From Bacteroidota bacterium (lineage in GTDB: Bacteria > Bacteroidota > Bacteroidia > Cytophagales > Cyclobacteriaceae): 32,052 nucleotides of DNA. The notes beneath the pieces were generated by a model that saw nothing but the letters and a program-made list of their open reading frames with translations, was not told where the DNA came from and ran no database searches. The position numbers were made by a program, and so were the translations under genes. This document shows, piece by piece, positions 25,245 through 32,052 of this stretch. How positions within the stretch are numbered: position 1 is the first letter of the stretch; each line of letters starts with the position of its first letter. The stretch is from NCBI GenBank assembly GCA_947470895.1, contig CANIVF010000050.1, positions 1 through 32,052 on the forward strand. The letters are read 5' to 3'.

Positions 25245-26132
25245 ATGATGAAAAAGGGATTTGTAGCTTTTGTGGTTACTTTCGAAAGGCCATCTATTTT
25301 ATGTGACACAATTGAAAAAATATTTAAACAGTCAATTGCGCCAGAGAAATTGCTAGTCGTTGATAATAGTGAAAGTGATTTTACAGCTTCAATGATTCAT
25401 GGACTTAATGCGTCAAATATTGAATATTATCGTGTGGGATACAACGCTGGCCCAGCTGGGGGCGTTTATCTTGGTTTAAAATTATTAACAGATCAAGGAT
25501 ACGATTATATTCAATGGTGTGATGATGACGACCCTCCTATTTTTAATGATACAAATGAAATTCTTCTTGCTGCTTTTGATGCTTATGAGAATGTGGGAGT
25601 AGTCGGCCAGGTAGGAGCTCAATTTAACAAGGTAACCGGTGCCTTGATTAGATTTGATGATTCGAGTTTAAAAATGAATCAATACCTCGATGTTGATTTT
25701 GTCGGTGGCAACCAGTTGATGATTATTAAAAGTGAAGTGATCAAGCAAGGTTGCTTGCCAGAGAAGCGTCTGTTTTTTGGTTTTGAAGACCTAAGCTTTT
25801 CGCTAAAAGTAAAGGCAAAGGGTTATAAAATGTTGGTTCCTTGTAAGTTATTTTTAAAATTGAGAGTAAATTTTAGTAGAATGGGTCAGGTGAAGTTAAA
25901 AAGAAACCCTTCTTGGCGGGACTATTACTCAGTAAGATCTTTAGCGTACATTTATTTGTACGAGCAAAGATTAGTTGCGCCACTTTTATTATTAACCATA
26001 AAAACTATAGCAGGGTTGTTTTTAAGAAAGGAACTTAAGTTTCTTCCATTAAGAGGTCTGGTTCATGGAGTTTCAAATAGGTTGGGGATTATTGAACCAC
26101 CTCGATCTAAATATGACATTGAAAGGATTTGA
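25245..26132 (+). CDS. Glycosyltransferase family 2 (rhamnosyl/galactofuranosyl-type)
   Basis: GT2 enzyme of 295 residues with an unusual metal site, WCDDDDPP, and the opening FVAFVVTFERPSILCDTIEKI. The VGYNAGPAGGVYLGL segment resembles the NxGGxGG loop of GlfT2-like and rhamnosyltransferase-like GT2 enzymes, which act on galactofuranose or rhamnose chains. The DFVGGNQLMIIKSEVI and FGFEDLSFSLKVKAKGY segments follow in the expected order. The start could equally be the next codon (ATG at 25248). A 76-base AT-rich gap separates it from the next glycosyltransferase; nothing recognisable lies in it. Confidence 0.85.
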   Translation: MMKKGFVAFVVTFERPSILCDTIEKIFKQSIAPEKLLVVDNSESDFTASMIHGLNASNIEYYRVGYNAGPAGGVYLGLKLLTDQGYDYIQWCDDDDPPIFNDTNEILLAAFDAYENVGVVGQVGAQFNKVTGALIRFDDSSLKMNQYLDVDFVGGNQLMIIKSEVIKQGCLPEKRLFFGFEDLSFSLKVKAKGYKMLVPCKLFLKLRVNFSRMGQVKLKRNPSWRDYYSVRSLAYIYLYEQRLVAPLLLLTIKTIAGLFLRKELKFLPLRGLVHGVSNRLGIIEPPRSKYDIERI

Positions 26133-26208
26133 TAACCATAAATAGGTGAAGGCAAGTTTACGCTATGGTTCAAAGTTTAAAAATAGGACATGATACAAAG
26201 TACTTATT

Positions 26209-27096
26209 ATGATTCAATCGAAAATATCATCTAAAACATATTCAATAGTACTGGTGACCTACAATCGTGTTTCTTTTTTGAAGAAGTTGCTTTTTGCTAT
26301 TTCGGAATATGGTTGGGATTTTTCCTCCATGATAATTGTAGACAATAATAGTAATGACGGTACAGGTGAATTTCTAGCATCATGGGGTGAAAAAAAAGGG
26401 GTATGTGTGATCTCATCCTCTACAAATGTTGGGCACGGTGCAGGAATAGCCATCGCATTGCAAAAATTGGAATCATTAAATAATCCAACCGACTATGTCT
26501 TGTTTTTGGAAGACGATAGTGTTCCATCAGAGGCGCTTGCCAAAATTCTGCTAAATGCGATCACAACATCGGGATATGACGTAATCTCTCCGATTGGCTC
26601 ATTGGTAAAATTAGGGCGTAGGGTTTCCGTAAATCCAGGCAAGGGTGAAATTAAACCAGCTGATTTTTGCTTATTGGATGGTGCAATTTTACGGTATGAA
26701 GCTATTATTAAGACTGGGTTACCTGTCACCGATTGGTTTATGATGGTTGACGATTACGAGTATTGCTATCGCCTTCGTAAAAAGGGCTTTAAAATAGGTA
26801 TTGCGCACAATACATTTCACGAGATTCTTCACGCTGGTGGTGGTGGTGGTTTTACCCGATCTACATTATGGCGGGGTTACTATCAAAGCAGAAATCATGT
26901 TTTCTTTCTGAAAGAACATTTTACTTTATTTCACTTACTTGATTTTATCCTGCTTCAGGGAAAAAGATTTTTAGCCAGTTTTATACCCCGTGATCGATTT
27001 CAAAGATTATGGTTAAGAACAGTTGGATTGTGGCATGGAGTCACTGGAAAGAAGGGGAAAACTTTGGATCCTGAAACGTTGAGATACAGAAAGTGA
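26209..27096 (+). CDS. Glycosyltransferase family 2 (GlfT2/rhamnosyltransferase-like)
   Basis: GT2 enzyme of 295 residues, the same length and layout as the gene before it and perhaps an old duplicate. It has YSIVLVTYNRVSFLKKLL, IIVDNNSNDGT, STNVGHGAGIAIAL, metal site LEDDSVPS and catalytic-region VDDYEYCYRLRKKGF. A run of five glycines after HEILHA is encoded by five GGT codons (26836-26850); its length changes would stay in frame. The C-terminal part is basic and aromatic. AT-rich composition continues. The following 71-base gap contains nothing I can identify. Confidence 0.86.
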   Translation: MIQSKISSKTYSIVLVTYNRVSFLKKLLFAISEYGWDFSSMIIVDNNSNDGTGEFLASWGEKKGVCVISSSTNVGHGAGIAIALQKLESLNNPTDYVLFLEDDSVPSEALAKILLNAITTSGYDVISPIGSLVKLGRRVSVNPGKGEIKPADFCLLDGAILRYEAIIKTGLPVTDWFMMVDDYEYCYRLRKKGFKIGIAHNTFHEILHAGGGGGFTRSTLWRGYYQSRNHVFFLKEHFTLFHLLDFILLQGKRFLASFIPRDRFQRLWLRTVGLWHGVTGKKGKTLDPETLRYRK

Positions 27097-27167
27097 CTTC
27101 TCTTTTATTATTTAATATTGTTTTAGACGTTTTAGCTTTTCAATAATATAGGTAAAGAATTATACAC

Positions 27168-27932
27168 ATGAGAAAAGATGGCCTAAGAAAGAATATCTCT
27201 CAATTCATTAAACAAAAGATAGTTAAATTATCAGGGCTATATTTTTATAATGTCAAGAAATTGCCAGTTGGTACTCATTTACAGTACTTTCTTAAATACC
27301 GAACAAACTGCACATTCAAAACTGTTTTTGATGTGGGAGCAAATATTGGTCAAACCGCAATTTATTTTCACAGATACTTCCCTACTTCAAGCATTTACTG
27401 TTTTGAACCATTTTCAACTACATTTTATGAACTTCATGCAAATACAAGGAATATCACAAAAATTAAACTTTTTCAGATAGGATTGGGTGATTGTAATGTG
27501 AATATTTCAGTTCCTGTGTTGCCGGTTTCTAAATCCGTAGCTAATACTTTAATTGCGAACGAATCATTAGAAACTACATCTCATGAATTAATAACAGTCG
27601 AAACGATTGACGGATTTCTCGCTACTCATCCAGAAATAGAAGCTATTGATTTACTCAAAATTGATACAGAGGGTTATGACTTAAAGGTTTTATTAGGAGC
27701 AAATAAAGCCATTGCAAGTAAAAGAATTAAAATGATTTACACAGAGGTTGGCCTATCAAAAAAGAATCATAAACATGTAAATATTTGTGAAATGGTTGAA
27801 CACCTTGAACGTCTTGATTTTATTTTTTTAGGATTATTCAGTATTGATTTACGTCATTCCTTTTGGGATAGCCATTTTGGAAACGCTTTATTTATACATA
27901 AGACATTTATAGATGTGTTAAAAGTCAATTGA
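27168..27932 (+). CDS. FkbM-family methyltransferase
   Basis: SAM-dependent FkbM methyltransferase of 254 residues. Motif I is TVFDVGANIGQTAIYF, the acidic loop is IYCFEPFSTTFYEL, and the signature segment is IDLLKIDTEGYDLKVLLGA, more canonical than the other FkbM gene at 23684. It is the last plus-strand gene of the glycan block and ends 41 bases from the convergent SGNH gene. It probably methylates a sugar of the polysaccharide; a chain-terminating cap read by the Wzt C-terminal domain is possible but unproven. Confidence 0.88.
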   Translation: MRKDGLRKNISQFIKQKIVKLSGLYFYNVKKLPVGTHLQYFLKYRTNCTFKTVFDVGANIGQTAIYFHRYFPTSSIYCFEPFSTTFYELHANTRNITKIKLFQIGLGDCNVNISVPVLPVSKSVANTLIANESLETTSHELITVETIDGFLATHPEIEAIDLLKIDTEGYDLKVLLGANKAIASKRIKMIYTEVGLSKKNHKHVNICEMVEHLERLDFIFLGLFSIDLRHSFWDSHFGNALFIHKTFIDVLKVN

Positions 27933-27973
27933 TGTTTTTAACTGTTTTCCTAGTTTATGTAAACGGGTACCTT

Positions 27974-28984
27974 TTATATTTTTGTTTGTAGATTTTTAAA
28001 TTCTTGAAACAAATAGTGAGTTAGGTAAACTGATCCTTTTTTATTCAAATGAATGGGATCAATCCAGTTTTCTGGTTCATAGAGTACGGGATACTTGCGG
28101 GGATTACACAATTCAATTTTATTTTCTTTTGGCAAGGTGTTGTATACCGCCATCATTCCATCGGTTAACCGCACCGGTGGCAAAACGAAGATCAGCTTAA
28201 TACCCTGCTGCTTTGATTTTTCAATAAGCTCCATTACTTTATCATAGTACACCGGGTTGTAGTTGTGCCCATCCTGGTGCAGGTAAACATGAATGTTATC
28301 CGTAAAGCTTCGGATACCCGCCATGGTCGTGCCTTGAGATTTTATCGTTTCATCAAACCCAAGGTAGCCTCGTTCGTTAATGCTTTCGTGTTCCGGTGGA
28401 TCTTTCTCATAAAGTTTGGTACTGATCCGCTTCAGATTGGTCAGGTTGATAAACGAGACGAATGAAAACGCATTGATGGAGTAGGCAGACGTAAAGATCT
28501 TTTTTGGTTGCCTGAGCACTTCGTAAAAGTTAAACTTCAAGATGAACCGGTAATGATCTAAATTCTGATAGTAGATGATCTTCTCATCCACCAGCTTCTT
28601 AGGATTGATGGACATGATATTCTGGTACTCCATGAATACCGTTTTAACGCCAGCCGAGAGTGATGTGTCGTTAAGAAATTGATCGTATAGATAGAACGTC
28701 TCATTAAACCAGCTGGCATGTGTAGCCAGATTAAAGGATTTAATCCCTTGTCCTATGCTATCCTGATTGATCAAGCTGTCGAGCATCAACGGGTTGATGC
28801 CCCTATAAATACGGCTCGTACCAAAGAGTACAGCGTTATAGTTGCCTTTTTTATATTGCTTGATCTTCCAGTTGTATTCGCGGTTACCCCAGTATTTGCT
28901 TTCCCGTAAAAAAAAGTTTAGTGTTATACCAAGCATTAAAATAAGCAAAATAAAACCCAGCGATCTTTTGATAAACTTTTTCAT
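27974..28984 (-). CDS. SGNH-hydrolase-like acyltransferase partner of the second MBOAT protein
   Basis: This 336-residue protein has an N-terminal basic stretch and membrane anchor (MKKFIKRS followed by a hydrophobic run to about residue 26), then an extracytoplasmic domain. The nucleophile block is LFGTSRIYRGINP (Ser57) and the last block is DPIHLNKKG (Asp309, His312), so the Ser-Asp-His set is present, but with GTS rather than the GDS of the first partner at 4729. The start at 28984 is chosen over the ATG at 29068, which lies inside the MBOAT gene. It follows the MBOAT stop after two bases. It is not an obvious paralogue of the first SGNH protein, although the two MBOAT proteins are. Confidence 0.82.
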   Translation of the reverse strand: MKKFIKRSLGFILLILMLGITLNFFLRESKYWGNREYNWKIKQYKKGNYNAVLFGTSRIYRGINPLMLDSLINQDSIGQGIKSFNLATHASWFNETFYLYDQFLNDTSLSAGVKTVFMEYQNIMSINPKKLVDEKIIYYQNLDHYRFILKFNFYEVLRQPKKIFTSAYSINAFSFVSFINLTNLKRISTKLYEKDPPEHESINERGYLGFDETIKSQGTTMAGIRSFTDNIHVYLHQDGHNYNPVYYDKVMELIEKSKQQGIKLIFVLPPVRLTDGMMAVYNTLPKENKIELCNPRKYPVLYEPENWIDPIHLNKKGSVYLTHYLFQEFKNLQTKI

Positions 28985-28986
28985 AA

Positions 28987-30423
28987 TTAAAACTGAAAGT
29001 AAATAAATTCTTGCTCTTTGCCTCCAAATATCAATATGATAAAGACGATGGCGGTATATGCACCCCATCGCATCACGGGTGATAGCTTCATGTGGGAGAA
29101 TTCAAGTGCATGCATTTTTTCGCGTTGCAACCACTCCGCGCCCAGGAAAAAAAATACGGCAATGAAGGTTCGCCACGGGATCAGTTCGGGCACGGCAAAT
29201 AAGGATGCACTGAACATGTTACGGAGGTAAGCAAATGCTGTGGTTACGGTATTCGCCCTAAAGAAAACCCACGCGATGAGCGTAAGCAGGAAGGTGAATG
29301 TCATCTGCATAAACTCTTTGATAGTAGGAAGGAGTCTTCCTTCGGCTACAGTATTTAAATGAGAGCGATTATTCTTAGTCAGCAACAAAGGAAGAAAATA
29401 GAGAGCGTTCAACAACCCCCAGATAATGAAGGTCCAGTTGGCACCATGCCAGAAACCACTGATCACAAAAACAAGAATGGTATTGCGCACAATCATGAAC
29501 CGGCTGCCATGGCTGCCTCCTAACGGGATATAGATATAGTCTCGGAACCAGGTGGAGAGGGAAATGTGCCAGCGTCTCCAGAACTCGGCAATGTCGCGCG
29601 AGAAGTAAGGGAAAGCGAAATTGCGCATCAGGCTAAAACCAAACAAGCGTGCCGTGCCAATGGCCATGTCGGAGTAGCCGGAGAAGTCGCAATAGATCTG
29701 GATGGCAAATAAGAAAATTCCAACAAAAAGGGTGCTTCCATTTAACATGGAGTAGTCATCAAAAACCTTGGTAACATATTCCGCACAGTTGTCGGCAATG
29801 ACCATCTTCTTAAACAAGCCCCACAAGATTTGCCTCAGGCCATCCACGGCTTTTGCGTAATCAAATTTTCTTTTCACATAAAATTGAGGGAGTAGATTGG
29901 TGGCCCGTTCAATGGGGCCTGCAACCAGCTGTGGAAAGAAACTGACAAAGGCAAGGAAAGCAACAAGGTCTCGCGTGGGTTCCAGTTTCCTTCTATACAC
30001 ATCAATGCCGTAGCTGAGCGTTTGAAACGTATAAAAACTAATGCCCACGGGCAGCACAATGTTCAACGTACGGGCATCAATGGGATGGCCTAAAAAGGAA
30101 AATGCATTGGTGAAACTGTCCACAAAAAAATTGAAATACTTGAAGAAGGCAAGCATGCCCAGATTCACCAGAATGCTGAGGGTGAGAAATAGTCTTCGTT
30201 TCTTCTGATCCTCCTGGTGTAACAGGGCAATGCCTACGCTATAGTCCACCAAAGAACTGAACACAAGCAAACCTAGAAAACGCCAGTCCCACCAGCCATA
30301 AAAGAAAAAGCTGGAAACGACAATGAGCAGGTTTTGAAGTTTCAGGTTCTTATTCGCGACATACCAATACAAGAAAAATACAATGGGTAGGAAGAGAGCG
30401 AATTCGATGGAATTGAAGAGCAT
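28987..30423 (-). CDS. MBOAT-family membrane O-acyltransferase (AlgI-like), copy 2
   Basis: Polytopic inner-membrane acyltransferase of 478 residues. His286 lies in FWRRWHISLSTWFRDY and the catalytic His326 in SGFWHGANWTF, identical positions to copy 1 (5795-7258). Large stretches match copy 1 residue for residue, and the genes are also similar at DNA level and in the same orientation about 23 kb apart. The divergence is strongest in the C-terminal 80 residues. It is followed by an SGNH partner of a different kind, so the two pairs probably acylate different sugars or positions, or use different acyl groups. The minus-strand promoter is unclear; TATCTTGC at 30442-30449 is a poor -7 match. Confidence 0.93.
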   Translation of the reverse strand: MLFNSIEFALFLPIVFFLYWYVANKNLKLQNLLIVVSSFFFYGWWDWRFLGLLVFSSLVDYSVGIALLHQEDQKKRRLFLTLSILVNLGMLAFFKYFNFFVDSFTNAFSFLGHPIDARTLNIVLPVGISFYTFQTLSYGIDVYRRKLEPTRDLVAFLAFVSFFPQLVAGPIERATNLLPQFYVKRKFDYAKAVDGLRQILWGLFKKMVIADNCAEYVTKVFDDYSMLNGSTLFVGIFLFAIQIYCDFSGYSDMAIGTARLFGFSLMRNFAFPYFSRDIAEFWRRWHISLSTWFRDYIYIPLGGSHGSRFMIVRNTILVFVISGFWHGANWTFIIWGLLNALYFLPLLLTKNNRSHLNTVAEGRLLPTIKEFMQMTFTFLLTLIAWVFFRANTVTTAFAYLRNMFSASLFAVPELIPWRTFIAVFFFLGAEWLQREKMHALEFSHMKLSPVMRWGAYTAIVFIILIFGGKEQEFIYFQF

Positions 30424-30567
30424 GCCAATTGAAATAAGTGGGCAAGATAAAAAAATGATTGAAAAGCCTTGATTATAAAAAGATCAAAGGACAGTACAAT
30501 TTTTATCAGTGGTTGATCCTATGGCTTAGTGAGCTGAGAGTAAATTAGAAAACCAGATGTAAGTGTC

Positions 30568-30598
30568 TTTGCGCCTTCACACCTTTGCGGTTAATTTG
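30568..30598 (+). promoter_or_regulatory. Promoter for the last glycosyltransferase
   Basis: TTTG at 30568-30571 and TTAATTTG at 30591-30598 are spaced by 19 bases, fitting the Bacteroidota -33/-7 layout with one mismatch in TAnnTTTG. The ATG follows five bases after the -7 element, so the message would be leaderless if this is used. The surrounding text, CTTTGCGCCTT then CCTTTGCGGTTAA, resembles a phrase I recall from intergenic regions of many bacteria, so the match may be part of a dispersed repeat. Confidence 0.35.
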
Positions 30599-30603
30599 CA
30601 CCC

Positions 30604-31755
30604 ATGCGGATCATGGTGTTAATGAATTCATTGAATACGGGTGGGGCAGAGTTTTCTACCCTCACGCTTTATCAATTGTTGGCCAGCCGTGGGGTAGATG
30701 TGCAGGTGGTCTGCCTGAAAGAAACCACCCCTTCCTTGGATCCCGCTGATTTTGGTCTGTCTGGTCAGGTACATTATTTATACGGAAAATCATTCCTACA
30801 AAACGTAAAAAGCCTGAGTCGAATCATTCGGAAGGTAAAGCCCGATCTCGTACATTCCGTCCTCTTCGATGCCAACATGCTCGGACGGGCATCCCGTGTG
30901 ATCTTCAAAAACTTCATTCACCTGGAGAGTCTCGTCAATGAAATGTATTCCCACCACCGCCTGAAAGACCCCCATGTTACCTGGATAAAACTGAATGCAT
31001 ACCGCCTCCTGGACAAGTTCACACAACGAATAGGTGTAGATCATTTTCACGCCACCAGCCATTCCGTTTCATTGCACTACCAATCCAAACTAGGCATCAA
31101 GCCACATAGGATCACTGTGGTAGAGCGGGGCAGGGCCGCGAACACCTATAGGGGAGACCTCGAATCAAGAAAACAATGGCGAGCTTCACTGAAGATCAAA
31201 GAAAACGAAGTGGTGATGATCATCGTAGCCCGTCAGGAATTTCAGAAAGGCTATGACGTATTAGTGAAGGCGCTTTCAAAAGTATCAGGTTCCATACCAT
31301 GGACATGCGTGTGCGTGGGCCGCGAAGGAAACGCTACCCGCGAGATTCAGGAGCTGGCGAGGCAACACAAGTTGGAATCCAGAATGAAATGGCTGGGCCA
31401 TCGCACCGCCATCATGCCCCTGTTGGCCATGTCCGATATCTTCGTTTTCCCCACCCGCTTCGAAGGCCTTCCAGGCGTATTGATCGAAGCCGAAGCAGCC
31501 GCTTTGCCCATCATCTGTACCGACATCCCCAACAACAAAGAAGTCGTCATCGAAGGCGACAACGCACTCCTGTTTCCTGTAAACGACCCCGATGCCATGG
31601 CACAGCACATGGCCACCCTGGCCACCAACCCCACACTTCGCATCCAATTAGGAACCGCCAGCCTCTCCATCTTCAACACCCGCTTCAACTGGCAGCACAG
31701 CCACCAACGCATGCAACACCTCATCACCCAACTCACAACCCCCGGCAACCGGTAA
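30604..31755 (+). CDS. Glycosyltransferase family 4
   Basis: GT-B glycosyltransferase of 383 residues: MNSLNTGGAEFSTLTLYQLL glycine loop, VHSVLFDANMLGR, HATSHSV, then IIVARQEFQKGYDVLVKAL, MKWLGHR, and the donor-binding FPTRFEGLPGVLIEAEAAALPII with two glutamates eight residues apart. It is separate from the main run, transcribed divergently from the second MBOAT gene. It is the most GC-rich gene here, rising toward the 3' end. The last four residues (PGNR) and the TAA stop are encoded by the first units of the heptamer array at 31739-31787. Confidence 0.9.
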   Translation: MRIMVLMNSLNTGGAEFSTLTLYQLLASRGVDVQVVCLKETTPSLDPADFGLSGQVHYLYGKSFLQNVKSLSRIIRKVKPDLVHSVLFDANMLGRASRVIFKNFIHLESLVNEMYSHHRLKDPHVTWIKLNAYRLLDKFTQRIGVDHFHATSHSVSLHYQSKLGIKPHRITVVERGRAANTYRGDLESRKQWRASLKIKENEVVMIIVARQEFQKGYDVLVKALSKVSGSIPWTCVCVGREGNATREIQELARQHKLESRMKWLGHRTAIMPLLAMSDIFVFPTRFEGLPGVLIEAEAAALPIICTDIPNNKEVVIEGDNALLFPVNDPDAMAQHMATLATNPTLRIQLGTASLSIFNTRFNWQHSHQRMQHLITQLTTPGNR

Positions 31756-31787
31756 CTGGCAACCAGTAACCAGCGACTAGCAACCCC
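31739..31787. repeat. Type A heptamer array overlapping the end of the last glycosyltransferase
   Basis: Units such as AACCGGT, AACTGGC, AACCAGT, AACCAGC and GACTAGC repeat with a 7-base period. The array opens with AACCCCCGGCAAC, the same 13 bases that follow the cysC coding end at 948-960, and closes with AGCAACCCC, as at about 1252-1260. The stop codon of the glycosyltransferase (31753-31755) is inside it. Orientation relative to the upstream plus-strand gene is the same as at the other two sites. Confidence 0.8.
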
Positions 31788-31793
31788 CAAGTT

Positions 31794-31817
31794 CTTTCAG
31801 GTCGCCTGACCTGAAAG
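31794..31817. terminator. Perfect hairpin after the last glycosyltransferase
   Basis: CTTTCAGGTC and GACCTGAAAG are perfect complements separated by the four-base loop GCCT. The stem lies 38 bases after the stop codon. There is no T-run on the plus strand, but the bases after it (TTGAAAAAA) give a T-run for transcription entering from the right. It may end transcription on the minus strand, or be a dispersed palindromic repeat. The stem itself is certain; its role is not. Confidence 0.5.
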
Positions 31818-31867
31818 CATTGAAAAAACACAATCCTCTGAAACCGTTCACTGAAAAAACGCTATCC

Positions 31868-32052
31868 CCCAACCCCGTCATCCCGGGCAAGCTTGAGCAT
31901 ATCAACAAGAACCCGAGCATAATCATTTTTTAACGAATGAAATACCGAAGCCAGGCGCGACCCGGGATCCCGTCATCGCCTGCACAAATCGTATTCGATA
32001 TTCTCCTAGGAAGGCGACTTCTCCCAACCCCGTCATCCCGGGCAAGCTTGAG
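31868..32052. repeat. 30-bp direct repeat with REP-like GTCATCCCGGGC core at the window end
   Basis: The 30 bases at 31868-31897 recur exactly at 32023-32052, where the window stops, so the true repeat may be longer. Each copy contains CCCCGTCATCCCGGGC followed by AAGCTTGAG. Between them, 31959-31980 holds a related GACCCGGGATCCCGTCATC segment, partly inverted with respect to the direct repeat. Apart from the hairpin at 31794-31817, I see no gene in 31788-32052. This looks like part of a dispersed intergenic repeat family, not a coding region. Confidence 0.75.

Noticed and set aside
26836-26850. Five GGT repeats as a phase-variation tract
   Set aside because: Trinucleotide slippage keeps the frame, so it cannot switch the gene off; five units are also few.
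27933-27973. GTTTA-TG-TAAAC palindrome as a terminator between converging genes
   Set aside because: The stem is only five A/T-rich base pairs and is not followed by a convincing T-run at the right distance.
31285-31790. Long overlapping open frames on both strands of the last glycosyltransferase (for example 31299-31769 plus, 31347-31790 minus)
   Set aside because: They are shadows of a GC-rich GT4 gene with clear motifs; their translations are low-complexity His/Pro/Arg or hydrophobic text without domains.
1-32052. Insertion sequences, tRNA or rRNA genes, toxin-antitoxin or phage-defence systems
   Set aside because: I found no transposase motifs, tRNA-like cloverleaf sequences, rRNA stretches or defence-protein motifs; every long gene fits polysaccharide synthesis, export or its regulation.

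Overview
The window looks like a chromosomal surface-polysaccharide locus of a Bacteroidota bacterium, probably Cytophagales. The reasons are promoter elements of the Bacteroidota type (TAnnTTTG at -7), near absence of Shine-Dalgarno sequences, an OPX lipoprotein plus Tyr-tailed chain-length kinase of Bacteroidota style, and a winged-helix regulator type I associate with that phylum. The order-level guess rests on protein appearance only.

Layout. 1-949: the end of an SLC13-type permease and cysC (APS kinase), a sulfate-to-PAPS module. 950-1309: a noncoding array of degenerate 7-bp repeats. 1366-4700: export genes (OPX lipoprotein, then Wzc-like tyrosine autokinase). 4729-7258, minus strand: an MBOAT O-acyltransferase and an AlgX-like SGNH partner. 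7427-10260: regulator, Wzm and Wzt (ABC exporter). 10263-27932, almost all plus strand: a long modification and glycosyltransferase block with two sulfotransferases, a hexapeptide acyltransferase, three SAM methyltransferases (two FkbM type) and one related protein, two sugar-nucleotide epimerase/dehydratases and ten glycosyltransferases including a GT11 fucosyltransferase-like enzyme. 27974-30423, minus strand: a second SGNH/MBOAT pair whose MBOAT is a close paralogue of the first. 30604-31755: an eleventh glycosyltransferase. 31739-32052: another heptamer array, a perfect hairpin and a 30-bp direct repeat.

How it works together (inference). The glycosyltransferases build a heteropolysaccharide on a carrier; sulfotransferases, methyltransferases and acyltransferases decorate it; Wzm/Wzt exports it, with the Wzt C-terminal domain probably reading the finished chain; the OPX protein and Wzc-like kinase act in envelope export and length control; the two MBOAT/SGNH pairs add acyl groups on the outer side of the inner membrane. 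The sulfate permease and CysC at the left edge would supply PAPS for the sulfotransferases, so the product is predicted to be a sulfated, methylated and acylated capsule or exopolysaccharide. No Wzx, Wzy or initiating sugar-phosphate transferase is in the window.

Base composition is mosaic. The flanks, export genes and acyltransferases are about 43-50% GC by spot counts, while about 9.85-13.8 kb and 22.8-27.9 kb are near one third GC. The first switch falls inside wzt, at its domain boundary. Most start codons were adjusted by alignment with recognisable family N-termini or by promoter position.
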